Source: Pseudomonadota bacterium
GTDB lineage: Bacteria; Pseudomonadota; Alphaproteobacteria; Rhizobiales; Pleomorphomonadaceae
Direction of reading: 5' to 3'
Assembly: GCA_018262505.1 (NCBI GenBank)
Contig: JAGSYV010000009.1
Span: forward strand, 1-64,000
DNA: 64,000 nt
The notes beneath the pieces were generated by a model that worked only from the letters and a program-made list of their open reading frames with translations, did not search any database and had not been told where the DNA came from. The position numbers were made by a program, and so were the translations under genes. Shown here piece by piece: positions 49,959 to 57,672 of the stretch; positions within the stretch are counted from its first letter, which is position 1, and every line of letters starts with the position of its first letter.

Positions 49959-50936
49959 CTAAGCGTGGACCATCCGCTGCTCATGTAACCCGAGCTTGTT
50001 CAGCTTCCGATGCAGCGTGGCGCGGCTGATGCCGAGAAACTCGGCGGCATGCGACACGTTGCCGTGCGCCCGCGCCAAGGCGCGCTGGACCACCGCGCGC
50101 TCGCCGGCGGCGAGGTCGTCGGCCTCGCGCTCTCGGGCGATTAGATCGCCGATCGGGGTGCGCCCGTTGATGTCCGCCGCGCTTAGCTCGAGAAGCTGCC
50201 GGGCGGCGCGGGTGGCACCGACGATCAGGTCGTGCCCGTCGACGGCCACCAGCGCATCGGCCCGTCCCTCCGGCGAAGGCGCCAGAACGATGCGGCTGCC
50301 GGGGAAGGCGCGGCGAAACAGATCGCACTCGATGCGCCGCGCCGCGTCGATCACCGACTGGGCGATCAGCGTCAGGAAGCCCTCGGTCAGATCGGCCCGG
50401 CAGGAGGAGACGTCGATCACCGCCGCCAGTTGGCCGTCGGCATCGTGGATCGGCGAGGAGGTACAGCTCAGGAGAGCATTGCGGCTGAAGAAATGCTGGT
50501 CGCGGTGGATGGTCACCGGGCGTTGCTCGGCGATCGCGGTGCCGATGCCATTGGTGCCCTGGCTGCCTTCGCTCCACTGGGTGCCGATCCACAGGCCCCA
50601 TTGGCTGAAGGTGGCATCGTCGCCGGCCGCGCCCCGCCTTTCGAGCGGCACGCCATTGCGATCGGCCAGCAGCACGCAGCAGCCGACGCCGCCGACGGCG
50701 GCATGCAGGCGGTCCATGGCACTGATCGCACAGGCGATCAACGGCTCCAGCGGCTGCCGTGCCAGCGTGATCTCCTCATCAGTCAACCGCCAGACGGGCG
50801 GGCGCGGCGCCGTCGGATCGAGCTTGTGCAGCTCCTGCGACCGGTGCCATGAGGCGGCAACAACCGAGCGGACCGCTCCGCCGGCGGCCAGCGTGTCCCG
50901 GATGTGCCGTGCGTGAAGTTCATCTGACCTGTCCAC
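49959..50936 (-). CDS. AcoR-like regulator with GAF and Fis HTH domains, no AAA+ domain
   Basis: 325 residues, GTG start at 50936 behind GAGGAGG. The AcoR-type N-terminus (RSVVAASWHRSQELHKLDP), a GAF domain around GVGCCVLLADRNGVPLERRG and WIGTQWSEGSQGTNGIGTAI, then the C-terminal Fis helix-turn-helix AAEFLGISRATLHRKLNKLG. Full AcoR proteins are ~650 residues with a sigma-54-activating ATPase between these parts; here it is absent. It probably controls the downstream aldehyde dehydrogenase. Confidence 0.9.
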   Translation of the reverse strand: MDRSDELHARHIRDTLAAGGAVRSVVAASWHRSQELHKLDPTAPRPPVWRLTDEEITLARQPLEPLIACAISAMDRLHAAVGGVGCCVLLADRNGVPLERRGAAGDDATFSQWGLWIGTQWSEGSQGTNGIGTAIAEQRPVTIHRDQHFFSRNALLSCTSSPIHDADGQLAAVIDVSSCRADLTEGFLTLIAQSVIDAARRIECDLFRRAFPGSRIVLAPSPEGRADALVAVDGHDLIVGATRAARQLLELSAADINGRTPIGDLIAREREADDLAAGERAVVQRALARAHGNVSHAAEFLGISRATLHRKLNKLGLHEQRMVHA

Positions 50937-51229
50937 GCTTTTCCTCCTCGAGAAGCGTTGGCCACGACGTTCTGAAATTCCTCCTGCCCTAATCCGTCCT
51001 CCGCGAAGTCACATGGGGCACCAGCCCGGAGCGCCGGTCCGGTTCCGTCAGACCAAACGGCGCCCTACGGGTAAATCCCGATAGCCGGACACTTCATAAT
51101 CTTGTTTTCGGAAGTAGACAATTCGCCCAAAGGACTCGGGCAAGACCACGGCGGCAACGTCTGGATGCACTGAAACCGACCGTTGACATCGGGCTTCACG
51201 CACAGATGGTGCCGGATACAACCCTCATC
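50937..51229. other. Intergenic region, no gene seen
   Basis: Leader of the AcoR-like gene and beyond. No convincing frame or hairpin up to the family A array at 51232. Confidence 0.5.
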
Positions 51230-51231
51230 GC

Positions 51232-51450
51232 CTTCTCGTCCCGAGGTCCTCGCTTTCGCAAGGATGACAGTATTATATACAGGAAACAGGCGGATAGCGC
51301 TTGCGCACTCTCGCAGGTCGTCGCTCGCGGTTCTGGTGCTGCCGCAGGGGAGCTAGCGAGCGGCTAACCGTTTTCCCCTCTATATAGGACTGTCATCCTT
51401 GCGAAAGCGAGGACCTCAGGACGAGAAGACGCTTCGGCCCATATCAGGCT
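51232..51450. repeat. Family A palindromic repeat, copy A13 (paired arms)
   Basis: The left arm CCCGAGGTCCTCGCTTTCGC (51240) and right arm ATCCTTGCGAAAGCGAGGAC (51395) frame about 120 bp that contain TTTCC, GCGGATAGCGCTTGCGCAC, the counterpart of the MITE target at 51783. Confidence 0.78.
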
Positions 51451-51484
51451 CCCTCGGGCGTTTGAAAGCCCGATAGCTCCCCCT

Positions 51485-51545
51485 CGCCCCATCCTGCCCG
51501 AGGTCCTCGCTTTCGCAAGGATGACAGCATGATATAAAGGGGGAA
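51485..51545. repeat. Family A repeat, half copy A14
   Basis: CCATCCTGCCCGAGGTCCTC then GCTTTCGCAAGGATGACAGC: one left arm, partner of A15 with the MITE inserted between. Confidence 0.75.
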
Positions 51546-51629
51546 AACCGGTTAGCCGCTCGCAAGCTCCTCGCTAGCTCCCCTGCGGCACCACCGGAAC
51601 CGCGAGAGACGATCTATGAAGGTGCGCAA

Positions 51630-51782
51630 GTACCCGGGGCAAATTCCCGGGCAAGCTTGAAAAACTCCGCTTGGAAGACGGTGGCAATGCCCACCAAGTA
51701 CTTGAAATCGCTTAATCTCGCACATGCGACATGCGAGATCGGAAATATTGCACCTGCTTGCCCGGGAATTTGCCCCGGGTAC
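51630..51782. mobile_element. MITE-like element, 153 bp, 27-bp perfect terminal inverted repeats
   Basis: Arms at 51630-51656 (GTACCCGGGGCAAATTCCCG..) and 51756-51782 are exact complements over 27 bp. GGTGCGCAA occurs immediately outside both ends (51621-51629 and 51783-51791), a 9-bp target duplication. The centre has no coding capacity but contains ATCTCGCA..TGCGAGAT. A related empty site, in opposite orientation, is present at about 51290-51312. Confidence 0.85.
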
Positions 51783-51814
51783 GGTGCGCAAGCGCTATCC
51801 GCCTGTTTCCTATA

Positions 51815-51885
51815 TATAATTCTCCTGTCATCCTTGCGAAAGCGAGGACCTCAGGCAGAAAGGGCGAGCGGCCCATATAGATCTC
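51815..51885. repeat. Family A repeat, half copy A15
   Basis: CTATATATAATTCTCCTGTC then ATCCTTGCGAAAGCGAGGAC, CTCAGGCAGAAAGGGCGAGC and CCATATAGATCTCC. With A14 it formed one paired element before the MITE entered. Confidence 0.78.
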
Positions 51886-51904
51886 CACCCGCCCAATCCC
51901 CATC

Positions 51905-52528
51905 TCACCGGCTGAACAGCAGCCGTCCCGCCAGCGCCAGCAAGAGCGCCCCCATCACCGCATCCATCCACCGCCTTGCCCGCGCGTATCCCCGCTGCAC
52001 CGCCGGCAGGGCGAACAGCAGGACCACCGCGCTCCACCAGGCCACCGACACCAGCACCGCCGTCGCGATGGCGCCGGCGAACACCGCCGTCGGCGCGCTG
52101 GCCGGGATCACCACACCGAACAAGCTCGCATAGTAGGCGGCCACCTTGGGGTTGGAGATGGTGGTGAGGAAGCCGGCGCGCAGCGCCCTTCCCCCACTCA
52201 GCACTGGCCGCGACGTGTCAAACCCCACCGCCTTGCCCTGGAAAACGCCCTTGAGCAGCCCCCAGGCGAGCCAGCTGAGATAGGCGGCGCCGACCAGCTT
52301 CAGCCCGAAATACAGCCACCCGAAGCGGGCGATGACGCCGCCGAGGCCGGCCGCCGTCACGCTCGACCAGGTGAGCGTTGCCATCACCACGCCGGCCACC
52401 ACCAGGAAGCCCGAGCGCCTGCTACCGGCCACCGACTGGCTCATCACCACCATCAGCGTCGGGCCAGGGCTGGCGACGGCCAAGAGGTGGATCACCGCGA
52501 TGGTGGCGAACAGGGCGAGCGTGCTCAT
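51905..52528 (-). CDS. LysE family translocator
   Basis: 207 residues from ATG 52528, which overlaps the TGA of the SRPBCC gene (ATGA). About six helices; LysE marks LLAVASPGPTLMVVMSQSVA near residue 16 and TTISNPKVAAYYASLFGVV near 115. Exports amino acids or similar compounds. Second gene of a two-gene operon. Confidence 0.9.
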   Translation of the reverse strand: MSTLALFATIAVIHLLAVASPGPTLMVVMSQSVAGSRRSGFLVVAGVVMATLTWSSVTAAGLGGVIARFGWLYFGLKLVGAAYLSWLAWGLLKGVFQGKAVGFDTSRPVLSGGRALRAGFLTTISNPKVAAYYASLFGVVIPASAPTAVFAGAIATAVLVSVAWWSAVVLLFALPAVQRGYARARRWMDAVMGALLLALAGRLLFSR

Positions 52529-52938
52529 GATGGACGCTTTCCCTCGACGTAGCGGGCAAAGTTGTCGAGGATCGCCTGCCAGCCGGCGCGCTGCTGCTCC
52601 TCGGTATATTCCGTCTCGGCGTCGAAGGTCACCCGCACGACGACGCCCTCGGGCCGCGGCATGAACGCCACCTGCGCCGTCCGGTCGCCGAACGCGAACT
52701 CGATGCGCTCCTGCGGCACGATCTTGGTGTAGGTGCCGGCAAAGTCGAAGCCCATGCTGCCGTCCTTGGCCTCCATGCGCGACGAGAACGCCCCGCCCTC
52801 GGTGAGATCGACGCTGGCCGCCGTGGTGTGCCAGTCGTCGGACGCGGCGTTCCACGCCTTGATATCCTCCGGCGTCACATAGGCGTGCCAGACCTCGGCG
52901 ATCGGCGCGGCGACGGTGGTCTCGACAGTGATCTTCAT
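52525..52938 (-). CDS. SRPBCC / AHSA1 family protein
   Basis: 137 residues, START-like fold: TVAAPIAEVWHAYVTPEDIK, WNAASDDWHTTAASVDLTEG, TYTKIVPQERIEFAFGDR and the terminal helix QQRAGWQAILDNFARYVEG. AHSA1 proteins bind hydrophobic ligands. AGAGGAGGG precedes the ATG. Coupled to the LysE gene. Confidence 0.92.
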   Translation of the reverse strand: MKITVETTVAAPIAEVWHAYVTPEDIKAWNAASDDWHTTAASVDLTEGGAFSSRMEAKDGSMGFDFAGTYTKIVPQERIEFAFGDRTAQVAFMPRPEGVVVRVTFDAETEYTEEQQRAGWQAILDNFARYVEGKRPS

Positions 52939-53029
52939 GGCTTCCCTCCTCTTTCCTGGAATGATCCCAACATGCAGGTAGGACGGTTTCTGTCAGGATG
53001 GGCGGCGAGGTGCGTGATATTTCCGGGGG

Positions 53030-53115
53030 CGTCCCTTTCTGCCTGAGGTTCCCGCCTTCGCGCTATGGCATGCAAAGACCTCAGGAGGAGTGGAGCGAGA
53101 GGGCGATATCTGCCT
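53030..53115. repeat. Family A repeat, degenerate copy A16
   Basis: CCCTTTCTGCCTGAGGTTCC, CGCCTTCGCGCTATGGCATG, CAAAGACCTCAGGAGGAGTG then GGGCGATATCTGCCTCCC. The second half of the hairpin has been altered to GCTATGGCATGCAAAGACC. Confidence 0.55.
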
Positions 53116-53155
53116 CCCTAACCCTATGGACGTCCTGATGCCACACCACCTGCAA

Positions 53156-53566
53156 TTAACGGCCGACGAAAGTTCCACCCCATGCGCCGCTTGCCAGTTT
53201 GATCTGGTCGTTGACAATATAGGCCGACTGCGTGGAGGGCAGCGCCATCCTTGCAAGCATCGGGACGTTGCCGGTGGCTTTGGTATTGCTCAAGGTAATC
53301 TTTGTCGCATTTCCAGAACGACAGACGGACGCTTCCCCGGTCAGCCACGGCTGACCGGCTTTGCTGGCCGAGTAGACAAGACCGCTGGCTCCGTCGGTGA
53401 TGACGATTGTCAGTGGCTTTCCATCATTCTCAGTCGTCTCCTGCCAACTTGCTTTTATATCGCCGGCTTTGAGCTCACTAACGGATGAAAGGCAGCGGGC
53501 CTGAGCAAGCGTGGCGCCGCTCAGAATGAATAAGCAAACAAGCAATTTGAATTTTGTCGGCCCCAT
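53156..53566 (-). CDS. Secreted hypothetical protein
   Basis: 136 residues from ATG 53566 behind AGGAGGAG. Signal peptide with hydrophobic core LLVCLFILSGATLAQA. The mature protein has two cysteines (RCLSSVSELK; EASVCRSGNATKI) and a beta-strand-rich middle (PLTIVITDGASGLVYSA). No family recognised. Alone between repeat and metallo-hydrolase genes; 54-kb side is convergent or unrelated. Confidence 0.75.
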   Translation of the reverse strand: MGPTKFKLLVCLFILSGATLAQARCLSSVSELKAGDIKASWQETTENDGKPLTIVITDGASGLVYSASKAGQPWLTGEASVCRSGNATKITLSNTKATGNVPMLARMALPSTQSAYIVNDQIKLASGAWGGTFVGR

Positions 53567-53840
53567 GTTCTCCTCCTGGGAGACGGAACGGCGGGATATC
53601 GGTCAAATAGTCCACTGAGTGGGAACAAAGACCGCGGTGCAGCCTTGAGCAAGCACAGTCCGGTAAACTGCAGATGACAGCCTTTGTTCCTGAAGAATGA
53701 CGCAAGGTCCATGATGCGTCCCAAGCAAGACCTTGGAGCGCCGGTCTGACTCAATCGGATCGAACGGCGGTCTAGCAGGCTCGCGCACGAACACGCGAAG
53801 GGGGCGCTATCCCGCGCGCCCATTCTTTGCTGCTTCCACC

Positions 53841-54671
53841 CTACCCCTTCAGCGCCTCGCAATACCGCGCGAACGACGCCTCCACCCGCTCCTTGGCGTC
53901 GCCAATGATCTCCCGCCCCGCAAACGAGCCGTAGAGATCCGAGAACGCCAAGGACGTCACATGATCCTCGAGCCGCTTCAGCGCCTTCGGGCCGAGCGGG
54001 ATCAGGTTGGGGTAGCTGCGCATGAAGCTGACGAAGCGGCGGTCCATCGCCACCTGGAGCGCGTCGCCGGGAAAAAGACTGCCGCCGGGGCGCGGGCCGG
54101 TCTTCCACAACAGGCCCGTGCTGCCGGCGAAATGGCCGGGCAGATGCACGAGGTCGAGCGTATCGGACAGCGCGAAACGCTCGCCATCCCAGAGGCGCAG
54201 GAGGGGGCTGTCGAACCGCACCCAGTCCTCGTCCGCCGCGTGGAGATAGATCGGCACGCCGCCGAGCGCCGCGCTCCACTCCAGCATCGCCGCATAGAAA
54301 TGCGGGTGCGAAATGGCGATCGCCTGCACGCCACCCAACTCGGCGATCCGTGCCAGCGCCGCGTCGGTGACGGCGGGCAGGCACTCCCACATCACCAGCC
54401 CGCCGGGCTGCGGGATCAGGAAGGCGCGCTGGCCGATGGCAAACGATGGCTCAAGGCAAAGCGTCGTCACGCCGGCCGCGTCCTCGAAGCGGATCTCGTG
54501 GCTGGCGGCGATCTCCGCCGTGGTCGTCCAGCGCTGCCCCTGCCAGCCGACATATTGCCGCTCGTCGCAGCAGACGGGGCAATCGGTCATCCGCTCCGCT
54601 TCGGGGTATTGCGTGCCGCAGGTCGTGCAGACCGGAACACGCGACAAATCGGGCCGATTGATTTGCGTCAT
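53841..54671 (-). CDS. MBL-fold metallo-hydrolase
   Basis: 276 residues. An N-terminal zinc-ribbon-like VCTTCGTQYP..DCPVCCDERQ precedes a metallo-beta-lactamase-like domain: AIAISHPHFYAAMLEW replaces the usual H-x-H-x-D-H (only H-P-H-F), HLPGHFAGSTGLLW supplies the third His, and SLFPGDALQ the Asp. Loss of the D-H pair means a one-metal or altered site. Divergent from a MarR gene with shared operators, so probably an inducible detoxification enzyme. Confidence 0.88.
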   Translation of the reverse strand: MTQINRPDLSRVPVCTTCGTQYPEAERMTDCPVCCDERQYVGWQGQRWTTTAEIAASHEIRFEDAAGVTTLCLEPSFAIGQRAFLIPQPGGLVMWECLPAVTDAALARIAELGGVQAIAISHPHFYAAMLEWSAALGGVPIYLHAADEDWVRFDSPLLRLWDGERFALSDTLDLVHLPGHFAGSTGLLWKTGPRPGGSLFPGDALQVAMDRRFVSFMRSYPNLIPLGPKALKRLEDHVTSLAFSDLYGSFAGREIIGDAKERVEASFARYCEALKG

Positions 54672-54694
54672 TGCCTTACCTCCGGCAAAAGGAA

Positions 54695-54738
54695 TATCTT
54701 GATATCAAGATAACTGGAGATGTCTTGATGTCAAGACA
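54695..54738. promoter_or_regulatory. Two MarR operators, one over the MarR start codon
   Basis: TATCTTGATATCAAGATA (54695-54712, perfect 18-bp palindrome) and TGTCTTGA-TG-TCAAGACA (54721-54738), centres 26 bp apart. The second contains the MarR ATG (54728-54730), so binding would block its own translation start region as well as transcription. Confidence 0.85.
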
Positions 54739-55252
54739 AAGGAACGAGGCGCAAGACAATATCGATCGGCGGCGGGCGCAATGGACGGCGGAGTTGCCGG
54801 ACCTCGACACGCGCGGCATGGCGATCCTCGGCCGCATGCGCTGGATCACGCTCAACCTGCGCCCGCCCATTGAGGCGATCTTCGAGAAACACGGGCTCGA
54901 CAGCGGCGAGTTCGACGTGATCGCCACGCTGCGGCGCTCCGGCCCGCCATATTGTCTCCGCCCCACCGAGCTTTACTGCTGGCTGATGATCTCTTCCGGC
55001 GGCCTCACCGCCCGCCTCGCCAAGCTGGAAAAGGCCGGTCTCATCACCCGCCTGCCCGATCCGGACGACGCCCGCAGCACGCTGGTGAAACTGACGCCGG
55101 AAGGCATCGACCTCGCCGAACGCGCCTTCCGCGAAGACATGGCCTTCGAAAGCGCGGTGCTCGACGCCCTGACGCCCAACGAATGCGCCGCCCTGGAAAC
55201 CCTGCTCCGCAAACTGGCCCTTGACGTGCTGGCCCGCCGTTCGCAACCCTGA
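54728..55252 (+). CDS. MarR family transcriptional regulator
   Basis: 174 residues. Winged helix: FDVIATLRRSGPPYCLRPTE, LMISSGGLTARLAKLEKAGL, ITRLPDPDDARSTLVKLT with the D-x-R-S wing. The ATG at 54728 lies in the second operator. Divergent from the metallo-hydrolase gene, which it should repress; inducer unknown (often phenolic acids). Confidence 0.92.
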   Translation: MSRQRNEAQDNIDRRRAQWTAELPDLDTRGMAILGRMRWITLNLRPPIEAIFEKHGLDSGEFDVIATLRRSGPPYCLRPTELYCWLMISSGGLTARLAKLEKAGLITRLPDPDDARSTLVKLTPEGIDLAERAFREDMAFESAVLDALTPNECAALETLLRKLALDVLARRSQP

Positions 55253-55274
55253 CACCGCCCTATCGTGTCGCCCC

Positions 55275-55425
55275 ACCCCGTTCGGCCCGAGGTCCTGCGC
55301 CTAAAGTGCAGGATGACGGCCTGATAGGGCGCAAAAGCGACTAAGCTTTTGCTTATAAATATAAATCTGTCATCCTCGCGCAGGCGAGGACCTCAGGCAG
55401 AATGAAGCAATCGGCCGATATCGCG
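55275..55425. repeat. Family A palindromic repeat, copy A17 (paired arms)
   Basis: Left arm diverged (GGTCCTGCGCCTAAAGTGCAGGATGAC), right arm CCTCGC-GCAG-GCGAGG near 55373; centre TTGCTTATAAATATAAATC, as in copy A7; tail CGGCCGATATCGCGCTCCC. Confidence 0.75.
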
Positions 55426-55459
55426 CTCCCTCGATGAAGGACTACCTGATATTTCCCCT

Positions 55460-55615
55460 GCGCCCCTTTCGGCCTGAGATCCTCTGCCTTCGCAGAGGAA
55501 GACAACCTACGGGAAGGCGCGAAATCGGCTATGTATATGTTTTTATTATATAATTCTGTCATCCTCTGCGAAGGCAGAGGACCTCGGGACGAGAAAGTTC
55601 CTCGGCCGATATCGC
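55460..55615. repeat. Family A palindromic repeat, copy A18 (paired arms)
   Basis: Left hairpin CCTCTGC-CTTC-GCAGAGG near 55482 and right hairpin CCTCTGC-GAAG-GCAGAGG (55563-55580); centre TTTTTATTATATAATTC; tail CGGCCGATATCGCGTTCC. Confidence 0.8.
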
Positions 55616-55646
55616 GTTCCCGTCGACCAGCTCCGCCGCCTCGCCG

Positions 55647-56039
55647 CTAATCCTCGAACCGCCCCTCGCTCTCGCGGTCGCGCACGTAGCTGTGCTTCAG
55701 CGGGAACGGCGGCAGCCAGGCCTCGCGGCGGATGGTCCACAGCTCGTAGGTCGGCTGGAACTGGTCGATGTGATCCAGCGCGCCGAGGTTGACCTCGACC
55801 TCGTCGCCGCTGCGCCCGAACACCGACGAGCCGCAACGCGGGCAAAAATACCGCCCATTGTAGTCGCGCGTCTCGCCCTCGATGGTCACCGCCTCCTCGG
55901 GGAAGATCGCCGAGGCGTGGAACAGCGCCCCACCATGCTTGCGGCATTCCAGACAATGGCAGATGCCGACCCGATAGGGCCGCCCGGTTGCCACAAATCG
56001 CACGTCACCACACAGGCAACCACCCTTGACCTCGCTCAT
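55647..56039 (-). CDS. GFA family (glutathione-dependent formaldehyde-activating enzyme-like) protein
   Basis: 130 residues from ATG 56039 behind GGGAGG. Zinc-binding Mss4-like fold: GGCLCGDVRF, ICHCLECRKHGGALFHASAI, and FCPRCGSSVF, giving the C-x-C, C-x-x-C pairs typical of the family. Family members are mostly uncharacterised small-thiol-related proteins. Followed by the convergent MarR region. Confidence 0.9.
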   Translation of the reverse strand: MSEVKGGCLCGDVRFVATGRPYRVGICHCLECRKHGGALFHASAIFPEEAVTIEGETRDYNGRYFCPRCGSSVFGRSGDEVEVNLGALDHIDQFQPTYELWTIRREAWLPPFPLKHSYVRDRESEGRFED

Positions 56040-56199
56040 GCCGGCCTCCCGCTGCTGATGAGGCGCAAATGATCGGCCGACCGGCCCGCCTTGGCAACAC
56101 CCCGCTTCGTCGAGCTCTCGCGCGCCTCGGCCCGTATCGGTCTCCCTCCCCACCCATTCGCTCAATCCTGCGCGGTCGGCCTGATCACGATGCCGCCGA

Positions 56200-56496
56200 T
56201 CACACCTCCGGCAGCCTCCTGCTGGGCATGGGCGGAATGTCGTCCTTGCCGGCCATGACATTCCAATAGGCCCATGAGCGGGCATCCATGATGCCGGGTG
56301 GCGCCTGCTCCACCGCCTCCCTGAACCCGTCGTCGCCGACATAGCGGCGCACCACGGCCAGATCGTCCGGGGTGCCATAGGTCATTACATAGGCGAGGAA
56401 CCGCAGCGGATCGGCCAGCGCCTTCTCCGGCGCTTCGAACCAGACCACACGAGGGGCGACCGCCATGAGGTCGGCGTTGAGAGGAAGCGGCTTCAT
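56200..56496 (-). CDS. Small hypothetical protein
   Basis: 98 residues, helical, with Trp-rich segments (RVVWFEAPEKALADPLRFLA, YGTPDDLAVVRRYVGDDGF, SWAYWNVMAGK). No signal peptide or membrane segment. Similar small proteins occur widely in proteobacteria without known role. Head-to-head with the nuclease-like gene 70 bp away; whether they work together is unknown. Confidence 0.65.
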   Translation of the reverse strand: MKPLPLNADLMAVAPRVVWFEAPEKALADPLRFLAYVMTYGTPDDLAVVRRYVGDDGFREAVEQAPPGIMDARSWAYWNVMAGKDDIPPMPSRRLPEV

Positions 56497-56564
56497 GACT
56501 GAAGACTATCGCATAAGATATTCTCGCGGTAGATACTATATTTAGAGTTGCATGAGTCATCACT

Positions 56565-57464
56565 TTGATGTCTCGGACACCGCTCCTGACACGCCGGAGA
56601 TGGATCGTGGATAGAGTTACCGCTCGAATTGCCGAGCCCATTTGGGGTGACGGTCTATATCAAGAACGCGCTCGGCAAGCACTTCCTATCCTTGTTCGCC
56701 AAGCAGAAGCAGGAAAGCCCATCTTCTATTCCGACCTAGCGAAAGAACTGGGGATGCCGAATCCGCGGAATCTCAATTATGTGCTTGGAAGCATTGGCCG
56801 AACAATGCAAAACATATGCAAGCGCTGGCGGCAAAAAGTACCCCCGATACAATGCCTTGTGATAAACAAACATACATATATGCCCGGTGAGGGTATTGGT
56901 TGGTTCCTTATAGCAAAGGAGGATTTTGGTTCACTCTCATCTGCCCGCAAACGAGCAATTGTTGATGCGGAACTATCGACCATCTATGGATATCCGCGCT
57001 GGCGCGAAGTATTGCAAATACTGGATTTAGCTCCCGTCGCCCAATCCTTCGCAGAACTCAACCAAGTCGCCGCCGGACGAGGTGGAGGCGAGAGCGAGAG
57101 TCACCGCATAATGAAAGAGTTCGTCGCGGCGCACCCTGAGGCCGTTGGCCTTCCGCGTTCTACGGTCAAAGGAAGATGCGAGTTCCCCCTGCCCTCGGGA
57201 GATAGACTTGACGTGTCTTTCTCCACGAGAGCGGGATGGGTGGCCGTGGAGGTCAAATCGGCAATTTCCGACGAAGCTGACATTGTTCGAGGCCTCTATC
57301 AGTGTGTGAAGTACGTTGCCGTAATGCGGGCGGTCGAAGCATCTGAGAAGCGTGAAGTTGGCGCACAAGCCTTGCTCGCCATTGCGCGGTGTTTGCCTAG
57401 CGGTCTAGTTCCTCTCAAAAACATGCTCGGTGTTACCGTAGTTGAGAATGTTCCCTCGAAATAG
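56565..57464 (+). CDS. Candidate PD-(D/E)XK nuclease with N-terminal winged helix
   Basis: 299 residues from ATG 56565 (GTG at 56607 behind GGAG is a good alternative). Residues about 25-85 look like a winged helix (GKPIFYSDLAKELGMPNPRN, LNYVLGSIGRTMQNICKRW). The C-terminal part has RLDVSFSTRAGWVAVEVKSA, i.e. an Asp about 12 residues before E-V-K, the core of PD-(D/E)XK nucleases, followed by a helix with DIVRGLYQCVKYVAVM. Clearly less GC-rich than its surroundings, like many acquired restriction or defence genes. No methylase or helicase adjoins it. Confidence 0.68.
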   Translation: MMSRTPLLTRRRWIVDRVTARIAEPIWGDGLYQERARQALPILVRQAEAGKPIFYSDLAKELGMPNPRNLNYVLGSIGRTMQNICKRWRQKVPPIQCLVINKHTYMPGEGIGWFLIAKEDFGSLSSARKRAIVDAELSTIYGYPRWREVLQILDLAPVAQSFAELNQVAAGRGGGESESHRIMKEFVAAHPEAVGLPRSTVKGRCEFPLPSGDRLDVSFSTRAGWVAVEVKSAISDEADIVRGLYQCVKYVAVMRAVEASEKREVGAQALLAIARCLPSGLVPLKNMLGVTVVENVPSK

Positions 57465-57514
57465 CGCCGGTCACATCCCCAGGTGTCCCGCGATGCTTGG
57501 AAGAGATAAGTGCG

Positions 57515-57560
57515 TCTTCAGTAGAGGCGCCCGGCCCATATAGACCTCCCTCCCCACCCG
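57515..57560. repeat. Family A repeat, right-end fragment A19
   Basis: AGAGGCGCCCGGCCCATATA GACCTCCCTCCCC: only the tail of the family, after the nuclease gene. Confidence 0.5.
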
Positions 57561-57672
57561 TCCCCACCCTCCCCCCCTGTCGGCCGGATGAGACGCCTTC
57601 GAAACGCCAAGCAGGTCCCCCATGGCGTGAGCCATAGGGAACCCGCGAGGAAGGCTTCGTCGGAGGACGGGA

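Noticed and set aside
51552-51791. Small open frames across 51.55-51.8 kb
   Set aside because: They are read from the terminal inverted repeats of the MITE and from family A arms, not from a conserved protein.
51230-51890. Clustered repeats considered as a CRISPR array
   Set aside because: Arms occur in alternating orientation with irregular spacing and are internally palindromic; no regular spacers and no cas genes.
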